Source: DASWVC01 sp036401335 (lineage in GTDB: Bacteria > Verrucomicrobiota > Verrucomicrobiia > Chthoniobacterales > JAFAMB01). From it: a DNA stretch of 11,031 nucleotides. A program made the position numbers and the translations under genes. Location of the stretch: NCBI GenBank assembly GCA_036401335.1, contig DASWVC010000328.1:1-11031 (forward strand). Reading direction: 5' to 3'. The notes under the pieces are model-generated. The model was not told the DNA's origin and made no database searches. It saw only the letters and a program-made list of their open reading frames with translations. Positions 1-5,759 of this stretch are shown here, one piece after another (position 1 is the stretch's first letter; every line of letters begins with the position of its first letter).

Positions 1-73
1 ACCCCGGCACGCCATCAATGCCACAAGCGGAAAAATCAAAGGGTGCCAAAAACGGCAGAGCCAAAGCAGGACC

Positions 74-85
74 GCCGCTCGCGGC
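74..85. other. Short GC-rich inverted repeat downstream of proA
   Basis: The sequence GCCGCTCGCGGC is a perfect 5-bp stem with a 2-base loop. It lies about 70 bases beyond the proA stop codon on the proA strand. Outer AGCA/TGCT arms can pair around it with a bulge. Only a short, interrupted T run follows on the minus strand, so this is not a convincing intrinsic terminator. It could still help end proBA transcription. Seen directly; function is a guess. Confidence 0.25.
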
Positions 86-91
86 TGCTGA

Positions 92-128
92 ACCATTCGT
101 GGCACTTTTCGGTTCTACCATTCGTGGC
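92..128. repeat. Direct repeat ACCATTCGTGGC, two copies 25 bp apart
   Basis: The 12-mer ACCATTCGTGGC occurs at 92-103 and again at 117-128. Each copy is followed by a related tail (acttttcggtt and gttcggttt). The pair sits in the short non-coding stretch between the proA stop and the left window edge. Nothing here reads as a gene. The motif could be part of a dispersed intergenic repeat family, but only two copies are visible. Confidence 0.45.
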
Positions 129-153
129 GTTCGGTTTTCACCGGCACCCTCTG

Positions 154-1422
154 TTACTCCCTCACCTGGCCGGAACCACGGACCAGGTATTTGTAGGTAG
201 TCAGCTCTTCCAGGCCCATTGGCCCCCGGGCATGCAAACGGTCCGTGCTGATGCCCACTTCGGCGCCGAACCCGAACTCCCCCCCGTCGTTGAAGCGGGT
301 GGAAGCGTTCCAAAGCACCACGGCGGAATCGACAGCGCGAAGGAATCGGTCAGCCGTTTGCTCGTTGTCGGTTACCACCGTGTCGGTGTGGTGCGAACCG
401 TACTCTTCGATGTGGCGGATGGCGGCCTCGAGGTCGGACACGACCCGAATGGAGAGGATCAAATCGAGGTATTCGATCCGCCAATCCTCCTCGTGGGCAG
501 GCCGGGCGAGTGCGCCAAGGATTCGGCAGGTCGCGGGGTCGCCGCGCAGCTCGACGTGGCGCTCTGCCAATGCCTGCGCGCACCGGGGAAGGAACGTGGG
601 CGCAACCGCCTCATGCACCAGCAACGTCTCCACGGCGTTGCAGACCCCTGGCCGCTGCACCTTGGCGTTAAGGACGATCTCCTGCGCCATCTGCGGATCA
701 GCGTCACGGTCGACGTACACGTGACAGATGCCGTCGAAATGTTTGATCACCGGCATCCGCGCCAGTGCCGTCACCCGCTCGATCAGGGACCGGCCGCCCC
801 GGGGAATCAGCAGGTCGACGTAACGGTCAAGTTCCGCCAGCGCCTGAACCGCCGCGCGGTCCGTGGTGGGCACGAGTTGCACCCCATCGACGGGCAGATC
901 CGCGCTCTCGCAGCCTCGGCGAAGCGCCTGGGCGATCGCCATGTTTGAGTGAAAAGCCTCGGAACCGCCCCGTAAAATGATGGCGTTACCAGTTTTCAGG
1001 CAGAGCGCCGCTGCGTCGCTGGTCACATTTGGGCGCGATTCATAGATGAAACCGATCACCCCGATCGGAACCCGCACCTTGGAAATGCGGAGACCGTTCG
1101 GCCGGGTCCACTCCTTGATGATTTCACCGACGGGATCGTGCAGCAGGGCGACGTTGCGGATGCCGTCGGCCATGGCTTGCAGCCGCCGATCGTCCACCCG
1201 GAGACGGTCGATCACGGCGACCGCTGCGCCAGCGAGCCGGGCAGCCTCAACGTCGGCGCGGTTGGCCGCCAGGATTTCCTCCGCACGCTCCTCGATTGCG
1301 CCAGCCATGGCAAGCAGCGCCGCGTTCTTCTGTTGGGTGCTGGCCTGGGCCCAGACCCGGCCTGCCTCCCGGGCCCGCTGGCCCAATCGCTCGACGTCGC
1401 CCTGTAAAAACGTCATCATCAC
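154..1422 (-). CDS. proA: Glutamate-5-semialdehyde dehydrogenase (gamma-glutamyl phosphate reductase)
   Basis: ProA carries out the second step of proline synthesis in the cytoplasm: NADPH-dependent reduction of L-glutamyl-5-phosphate to glutamate-5-semialdehyde. The protein is 422 residues, the usual length for the family. Diagnostic stretches are VPIGVIGFIYESRPNVTSDA (about 118-137), LKTGNAIILRGGSEA (142-156), the catalytic cysteine C261 in VQRPGVCNAVETLLVH, and the C-terminal FGFGAEVGISTDRLHARGPM (383-402). The GTG at 1422 overlaps the proB stop by four bases (GTGA). An ATG at 1419, one codon further in, is an equally good start and shares only one base with the stop. Either way the two genes are translationally coupled, which fits ProB passing its unstable product directly to ProA. 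No defect is seen. Confidence 0.97.
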   Translation of the reverse strand: MMMTFLQGDVERLGQRAREAGRVWAQASTQQKNAALLAMAGAIEERAEEILAANRADVEAARLAGAAVAVIDRLRVDDRRLQAMADGIRNVALLHDPVGEIIKEWTRPNGLRISKVRVPIGVIGFIYESRPNVTSDAAALCLKTGNAIILRGGSEAFHSNMAIAQALRRGCESADLPVDGVQLVPTTDRAAVQALAELDRYVDLLIPRGGRSLIERVTALARMPVIKHFDGICHVYVDRDADPQMAQEIVLNAKVQRPGVCNAVETLLVHEAVAPTFLPRCAQALAERHVELRGDPATCRILGALARPAHEEDWRIEYLDLILSIRVVSDLEAAIRHIEEYGSHHTDTVVTDNEQTADRFLRAVDSAVVLWNASTRFNDGGEFGFGAEVGISTDRLHARGPMGLEELTTYKYLVRGSGQVRE

Positions 1423-2183
1423 TTTAAAAGAAAACGCGTTCCGACCCCCTCGCCGTCTGCAATCCGCCGGAGCACACCGGGTTGAAAACCACTCGCCACC
1501 ACCCCTGGAATTCCCGCCGCCAGAGCCAGCTTAACGGCCTGCAACTTGGAAACCATTCCTCCGCGCGAGTAAACGCCGGTCTTGCGGTTGGCCAGGTCGG
1601 CCACGGCGTCGACGTCCCGCACCTCCGGAACCACGACGCCTTCGGAATCCAGCAACCCTTCAACGCTGGTAAGGATCACCAGCCGATCCGCCCGGCACAG
1701 GATGGCGACCTCCGCCGAAAGCCGGTCGTTGTCGCCGAACCGAAGTTCCTCCACGGCCACGGAATCGTTCTCATTGATGATCGGCACCACCGTTCGGAAC
1801 CAGAGGAGGCGCTCCAGGGTGTTTCGGGCGTTCTGGTAACGGGTACGGCTGTCGAGATCCTGATGGGTCAGGAGCAGTTGGGCAACGTGCAGCCGTTGCC
1901 GGGCAAACACCGTCTGGTAAAGGTGCATGAGCCGGGATTGCCCGATGGCCGCGCAGGCCTGAATGGTCTCAAGGTCCTTCGGTCGCTCGGTCAAGCCCAG
2001 CCGCATCAAGCCTGCCCCGACCGCGCCACTGCTAACCAGGATGCATTCCAACCCTGCCTGGACCAACTCCGCAACTTCGGCGGTCAGGCGTTCAAACTGC
2101 GAGATCGCCAGGCTATTCCCGGACGGCTCCGTCAAAATGCCGGTCCCAAGTTTGATCACCATTCGTTTGCGTTTGTCCGACAT
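1419..2183 (-). CDS. proB: Glutamate 5-kinase, short form without PUA domain
   Basis: ProB phosphorylates L-glutamate with ATP to glutamyl-5-phosphate, the first committed and usually proline-inhibited step of proline synthesis. From the ATG at 2183 the protein is 254 residues. Amino-acid kinase motifs are present in order: IKLGTG (10-15), LVSSGAVGAG (49-58), INENDSV (136-142), FGDND (149-153) and SRGGMVSK (206-213, where many homologues have GTGGM.TK). It ends at GTRFLLK, where E. coli ProB (367 aa) would continue into a PUA domain, so this is the kinase-only form known from several phyla. A TTG at 2195 would add four residues, but the ATG is preferred. It is first in a proB-proA unit and is divergent from the adenylate ligase. 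Confidence 0.95.
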   Translation of the reverse strand: MSDKRKRMVIKLGTGILTEPSGNSLAISQFERLTAEVAELVQAGLECILVSSGAVGAGLMRLGLTERPKDLETIQACAAIGQSRLMHLYQTVFARQRLHVAQLLLTHQDLDSRTRYQNARNTLERLLWFRTVVPIINENDSVAVEELRFGDNDRLSAEVAILCRADRLVILTSVEGLLDSEGVVVPEVRDVDAVADLANRKTGVYSRGGMVSKLQAVKLALAAGIPGVVASGFQPGVLRRIADGEGVGTRFLLK

Positions 2184-2249
2184 CGCCGACCGCAAATATG
2201 GTCACGGGTTGACCGGAATGCCAGCCCGGGCTCATACGTATCGGAGTTA
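2184..2249. promoter_or_regulatory. Divergent intergenic region with weak promoter-like boxes
   Basis: These 66 bases separate the proB start (minus) from the ligase start (plus), so both promoters should lie in or next to them. On the minus strand, CTGGCA (2219-2224) and CATATT (2195-2200) are 18 bases apart and would start transcription just ahead of the proB ATG. On the plus strand, TTGACC (2209-2214) is followed 18 bases later by CATACG (2233-2238). All matches to sigma-70 consensus are partial and the two promoters would interleave. The ligase GTG at 2250 is preceded by GGAG (2243-2246) only three bases away, a rather tight ribosome-binding site. Confidence 0.3.
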
Positions 2250-3632
2250 GTGAACATCTTTTCTCTCATTCGTGAACAGGCTCAAGCCCAGCCCGGCCAG
2301 CTTGCGTACCGTCAGGCAGGGACGCCGGACGCGGGACTGACCTACCGGGACCTTGTTACCGCGAGTGAGGCGTTTGCCGAGCGTTTGCAGGGCGCCGGGT
2401 GCCAACCCGGAGAACGGTGCGGGCTATGGGGGCCGGACGGCCCCGAGTTTCTGGTCAGCGCGCTTGGCATTCTTGCGGCCGGGCTGTGCATCGTGCCGCT
2501 CGGGACGTTTTTGCCTCCAGCCGAGGTTAACCTGGTCGTCGGTGCTGCCGGTTTGCAGCACCTCTACGCGATTCCCCCGGGGCGGTTGCGCACTTTTCCT
2601 CCGCCTTCCGCGGTCGACGGCGAGGACGACACCCGGTTCCGGTCGCTAAACCCGGCCTACATCCGGTTCACCTCCGGCACAACCGGATCGCGGAAAGGCG
2701 TCCTGCTGAGCCATGAATCCATGGAGAAGCGAATTTCCGCCGCGGATGAAGCGCTCCAGATCGGCCCGGGTGACCAGGTCTGGTTCCAGCTTCCGATGGC
2801 CGACCATTTCGTGGTTTCCGTCCTGCTTTACCTTACCCGCGGCGCCACCGTGGTCAGTGCACCCGGCCATGAGCCGGCGACGTGGCTGCAGCTCATCCGG
2901 GCGTGCCGGCCCACCATCATCTACGGCTCACCGGCCTTCTACCGTCAACTGGCGGAATCCAGCGTCGGTCCACTCCCAGGTTTGCGCCTGGCCATTTCGA
3001 CGACATCGCACCTGCCGCACAAGGTTCAGCGCCGGTTTCAGGAAAGATTCGGCCGGCCGTTGAATGCCGCGCTTGGGATCATTGAGGTTGGTTTGCTTAC
3101 CCTGGACCGGTCTGCCAGCCATCCCGGGTCGGTCGGGACCGTACTACCGGCTTACCAGGCCACCATGGTGGGACCGGACGGCCTGCCGGCTCCGCGCGGC
3201 GAGCTGGGCGAGCTGCACGTGAACGGTCCGGGATTGCTCGATGCCTACCTGGCCCCCTGGCGGCCCCGCGCCAAATTGCTCGGCAAATTCGGTTTTCCCA
3301 CGGGTGATTTCGGGCGACTGGATGCCGCGAACAATCTCTACCTGGCGGGACGGGGTCACAGCCGGGTGGAAGTGGACGCGTTTGTCTTTTTCGCCGAAGA
3401 AGTGGAGGCCGTCCTGAACGCCTTCCCGGAAATTCACGACAGCCGGGTGTACCTGGACCCTCGATCCGGGCTGCTGACAGCCGAGGTGGTGCCGGAGCCC
3501 GGCGCGACGCTGCCCCAAAGGCTGGAACCCACGTTGTTCTTGGACCCTCGCCTGGCGCCCGCCGTGGTCACCGAGGTCACGGCGCTCCCGCGCACGCCGA
3601 ATGGCAAACTCCGGCGCGACGGAATGGTTTAG
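2250..3632 (+). CDS. AMP-dependent adenylate-forming ligase (ANL superfamily; acyl-AMP ligase/acyl-CoA synthetase-like)
   Basis: Members of this family activate a carboxylic acid with ATP to an acyl-adenylate, then usually pass it to CoA or a carrier. The protein is 460 residues from GTG 2250. The open frame continues upstream to 1482, but that part is only antisense to proB, and homology-like sequence begins at the GTG (NIFSLIREQAQAQPGQLAY). Visible motifs are the P-loop TSGTTGSRKG (141-150), an A5-like ALGIIEVG with E279, the A7 core TGD (351-353), A8-like GRGHSRVEVDAFVFFAEEVEAVL (367-389) and A10 PRTPNGKLRR with K453. A5 lacks the usual Tyr, and A8 lacks the canonical Gly and Pro of the hinge loop, so the substrate and perhaps the second half-reaction are unusual. 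No carrier-protein gene is adjacent. An o-succinylbenzoate- or fatty-acid-type ligase is possible; the substrate cannot be called. Confidence 0.88.
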   Translation: MNIFSLIREQAQAQPGQLAYRQAGTPDAGLTYRDLVTASEAFAERLQGAGCQPGERCGLWGPDGPEFLVSALGILAAGLCIVPLGTFLPPAEVNLVVGAAGLQHLYAIPPGRLRTFPPPSAVDGEDDTRFRSLNPAYIRFTSGTTGSRKGVLLSHESMEKRISAADEALQIGPGDQVWFQLPMADHFVVSVLLYLTRGATVVSAPGHEPATWLQLIRACRPTIIYGSPAFYRQLAESSVGPLPGLRLAISTTSHLPHKVQRRFQERFGRPLNAALGIIEVGLLTLDRSASHPGSVGTVLPAYQATMVGPDGLPAPRGELGELHVNGPGLLDAYLAPWRPRAKLLGKFGFPTGDFGRLDAANNLYLAGRGHSRVEVDAFVFFAEEVEAVLNAFPEIHDSRVYLDPRSGLLTAEVVPEPGATLPQRLEPTLFLDPRLAPAVVTEVTALPRTPNGKLRRDGMV

Positions 3633-3692
3633 TTGGCGGCGCAGGGACTCTCCGCTTTACCGGACCGTCGCTCGATCCGGTGACCCTATAAG

Positions 3693-3724
3693 GCCTGAAG
3701 ATCCTGATCTTAGCGCCATCAGGC
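3693..3724. other. Nested hairpin downstream of the adenylate ligase
   Basis: Outer arms GCCTGA (3693-3698) and TCAGGC (3719-3724) are perfectly complementary. Inside them AGATC (3699-3703) and GATCT (3706-3710) pair around a CT loop. It lies about 60 bases past the ligase stop. No T tract follows on either strand, so it is not a classical intrinsic terminator. It could be a transcript 3'-end stabiliser or chance. Confidence 0.3.
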
Positions 3725-3810
3725 TGTTGCCCGACAATGTTTGGGCAGACGCGGTTGCAAACGAGGGCGGGGTGCAAGGCCTTCAACTCAGCAAACAGAT
3801 GCGGTATCTG

Positions 3811-3839
3811 TTGAAATTATCGCTCATTCTGGATAACCT
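3811..3839 (+). promoter_or_regulatory. Possible sigma-70-like promoter for the epimerase
   Basis: TTGAAA (3811-3816) matches the -35 consensus at five of six positions. It is followed after exactly 17 bases by TAACCT (3834-3839), a weak -10 with three matches. The pair sits in the most AT-rich part of the gap before the epimerase and would give a leader of about 200 bases. The poor -10 keeps this tentative. Confidence 0.28.
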
Positions 3840-4048
3840 CAGTATTTTCCGTGTTCGCCATTGCTGCATGCGGTCGGTTTATTTCTCCGGACACCATCGG
3901 TGCGGCTCTCCCTCGCCGGCCGCTGGAGGAGGAGTCGGCCGTCCCCGGAACCCTGGCGAGCAAGGTCCCCGGCCAAACCTTTCCCGATGACGCGTTCCCC
4001 CGTTGTTTCAACGGTGCCGGCCGAACCCAACCTCCCGAAAGGTGAACC

Positions 4049-5083
4049 ATGCGAGAACTTGTTGCCATCACCGGGGGGGCCGGGTTCATCGGCTCACACC
4101 TGGTGGAAGGTTTTGCCCGGAACCGGTACGCCGTCCGCGTCGTTGACAACTTCTCGACCGGTCGTCTCACGAACTTGGCTCAGGTCGAAGGTCCTGTCGA
4201 AGTTCGCCAGGTCGACGTTCGTAACCTGGACGAGCTGACATCTTCCTTCCAGCAAGCTTCGATCGTGCTGCACCATGCCGGGTTGGTATCCGTCCCGCAA
4301 AGTGTTCGAGACCCAAATTATACCTACGAGGTCAATGCGACCGGGACTTTGAACGTCCTGCGGGCAGCCGTTCGCGCCGGCGTGCGCCGGGTCATTAACG
4401 CCTCTTCTTCCAGCGTGTACGGCAATGACGGGGCCGGGCGACAACAAGAAACGGCAATCCCCTGTCCCCTGTCGCCCTATGGCGTTTCCAAGTGGATGGG
4501 CGAACTCTACGCGGCCCAGTTTGCCCGCGGCACTTCCCTGGAGACCGTCTCGCTACGCTATTTTAACGTGTTTGGACCTCGGCAGGATCAGGATAGCGGG
4601 GATGCGGCCGTCATCCCGCGCTTCCTTCGGAACATTGCCGACGGCGTGCGGCCGACCATTTTTGGCGACGGCCAGCAGACCCGGGACTTTACGTTTGTCG
4701 AAAACATCGTTGCCGCCAATTTACGCGCAGCTACTGCACCATTGGAATCAGGCACGACCACAAACGTCGCCACTGGCCGCGGTTTCTCGCTCCTCGAACT
4801 GATTCGTGCCTTCAATCAGTTTTTCGGGTCCGACCTCGAACCGGTCTATGAACCTGAACGCCCCGGCGACATCAAGCACTCCTGCGCCGATGTGAGCAAA
4901 TCGGAAGAGCTGCTCGGCGCGTACCAGGTCGTGCCGTTTCATGAGGGTCTCAAGAAAACGGCCACGTGGCTGCTGTCCGCGCCGGAGCGGCCCGGGACCG
5001 CTCAAACGGACCCCGCAAAAGAGCCGCCGACCGTTTGCTGCCGGGGTGCTCTTGGGCGTACGGGAATGTCTCCAAACGCTTGA
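4049..5083 (+). CDS. NAD-dependent nucleotide-sugar 4-epimerase (extended SDR, WbpP/GalE-like)
   Basis: This enzyme is predicted to interconvert UDP-hexoses or UDP-N-acetylhexosamines at C4 through an NAD-bound 4-keto intermediate, feeding polysaccharide synthesis in the cytoplasm. Evidence: the Rossmann motif TGGAGFIGSHL (8-18), D33 after the second strand for NAD ribose binding, HHAGLVSVPQSVRDP (75-89), the serine run ASSSSVYG (118-125), the catalytic Y144-x3-K148 in SPYGVSK, LRYFNVFGPRQ (169-179), GDGQQTRDFTFVENIV (206-221) and RPGDIKHSCADVSK (271-284). The pattern is closer to WbpP-type UDP-GlcNAc 4-epimerases than to GalE, but substrate choice is inference. The start is fixed by AGGTGA at 4040-4045. 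Residues about 311-344 (Pro/Ala/Gly-rich, two Cys) extend past the normal end of the fold and look like a non-conserved tail. It may serve the polysaccharide genes on the right, although it is on the other strand. Confidence 0.9.
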   Translation: MRELVAITGGAGFIGSHLVEGFARNRYAVRVVDNFSTGRLTNLAQVEGPVEVRQVDVRNLDELTSSFQQASIVLHHAGLVSVPQSVRDPNYTYEVNATGTLNVLRAAVRAGVRRVINASSSSVYGNDGAGRQQETAIPCPLSPYGVSKWMGELYAAQFARGTSLETVSLRYFNVFGPRQDQDSGDAAVIPRFLRNIADGVRPTIFGDGQQTRDFTFVENIVAANLRAATAPLESGTTTNVATGRGFSLLELIRAFNQFFGSDLEPVYEPERPGDIKHSCADVSKSEELLGAYQVVPFHEGLKKTATWLLSAPERPGTAQTDPAKEPPTVCCRGALGRTGMSPNA

Positions 5084-5155
5084 CCGGAGCACGGATAGAC
5101 CACGAACCGCAGACGATCGCTCGGTGATTTCGGGCATCTGCTGGTTGCGGTGGCT

Positions 5156-5176
5156 GGCGACCGTGGTAGGGTCGCC
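5156..5176 (+). promoter_or_regulatory. Perfect 7-bp hairpin over the Uma2 ribosome-binding region
   Basis: GGCGACC (5156-5162) and GGTCGCC (5170-5176) are exact reverse complements around a 7-base loop (gtggtag). The GTG start at 5179 begins two bases after the stem. The only Shine-Dalgarno-like bases, TAGGG (5167-5171), run from the loop into the 3' arm, so folding would partly hide the ribosome-binding site. The hairpin is seen directly; a regulatory role is inferred. Confidence 0.5.
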
Positions 5177-5178
5177 CC

Positions 5179-5718
5179 GTGCTGACTACCGGCTTGCTGC
5201 GGTCGTGGCAAGACCAGGCGGCGATCAACCGGCGGGTCTGGTCGGGGTTGCTTGCCGACTCTTCGTATGCCGAATGTCCCGAGCGCGTGGAAACCGATCG
5301 AGAAGGCCGGGCAGTCGCGAGCCCACCCCCTTCTCATCGCCACAGTCGACGCCAGTTCCGAATCGGTAACCTCCTTGAAGCGTTGATGCCGAACGGGTTC
5401 GTCCTGACCGAGTGTGCGGTCTCGACGTTGCACGGGGTTAAGGCCGCAGACGTCGCGTGGTACAACCCTTCGAGGGCAGCGGAAGCGGATGCCGCCGAAC
5501 TACCTGATGGAGCGCCGGATATTTGCGTGGAAGTCGTTTCACCTTCGAACGCAACAGAACAGCTCGAGGCCAAAGCAGCCGCGTACTTCGCGGCTGGGGC
5601 CAAGGAGGTCTGGGTGTGCGGGTTAAACGGGCGCATGTCTTTCTTTCGGCCCGACGGTCCCATCGAACGTTCACAGTTGTGCCCGGATTTCCCCCTTACC
5701 CCGATTTCGGACAGGTAG
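5179..5718 (+). CDS. Uma2-family putative restriction endonuclease-like protein (DUF820)
   Basis: The protein is 179 residues, typical for this family, which has a PD-(D/E)XK nuclease-like fold and no firmly established physiological role. Recognisable parts are PPPSHRHS (50-57, the conserved His-containing stretch near the end of the N-terminal region), KAADVAWYNP with D91, CVEVVSPSNATEQLEAK with E118 and K132 as the likely remaining active-site residues, and AAYFAAGAKEVWVCGLNGRM (134-153). All expected catalytic positions appear to be present, so the gene looks intact. The start is GTG 5179; no in-frame alternative upstream is attractive. It lies 95 bases after the epimerase in the same direction and faces the ligase gene across a 41-bp gap. 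No partner methylase or antitoxin is nearby, and such genes commonly occur singly. Confidence 0.85.
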   Translation: MLTTGLLRSWQDQAAINRRVWSGLLADSSYAECPERVETDREGRAVASPPPSHRHSRRQFRIGNLLEALMPNGFVLTECAVSTLHGVKAADVAWYNPSRAAEADAAELPDGAPDICVEVVSPSNATEQLEAKAAAYFAAGAKEVWVCGLNGRMSFFRPDGPIERSQLCPDFPLTPISDR

Positions 5719-5759
5719 GCCGTAAAGGACTGCCACCAGCAGGTCGGGACGATCGCTGT

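Larger units (their letters stand above)
3633..4048. other. 416-bp intergenic region without a convincing gene
   Basis: No open frame here resembles a known protein. The best candidate is a GTG-initiated plus-strand frame at 3851-4045 (64 codons) that stops three bases before the epimerase ATG. Its codon third positions are GC-rich, but it has no recognisable motif and no good ribosome-binding site. The left part holds fold-back structures: ACCGGA/TCCGGT at 3659-3681 and a nested hairpin at 3693-3724. The middle (about 3800-3860) is clearly more AT-rich than its surroundings and is the likely promoter zone for the epimerase. AGGTGA at 4040-4045 is the epimerase ribosome-binding site. Confidence 0.5.

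Noticed and set aside
43..948. Long plus-strand open frame of about 300 codons
   Set aside because: It is antisense to proA, has no recognisable motif and is explained by high GC in the opposite strand.
1482..2249. Upstream in-frame extension of the adenylate ligase
   Set aside because: The extension is antisense to proB, its protein sequence matches nothing expected, and a GTG with a GGAG box sits at 2250 where family-like sequence begins.
5719..5759. Bidirectional terminator between the convergent Uma2 and ligase genes
   Set aside because: The 41-bp gap shows no clear stem with a T tract on either strand.
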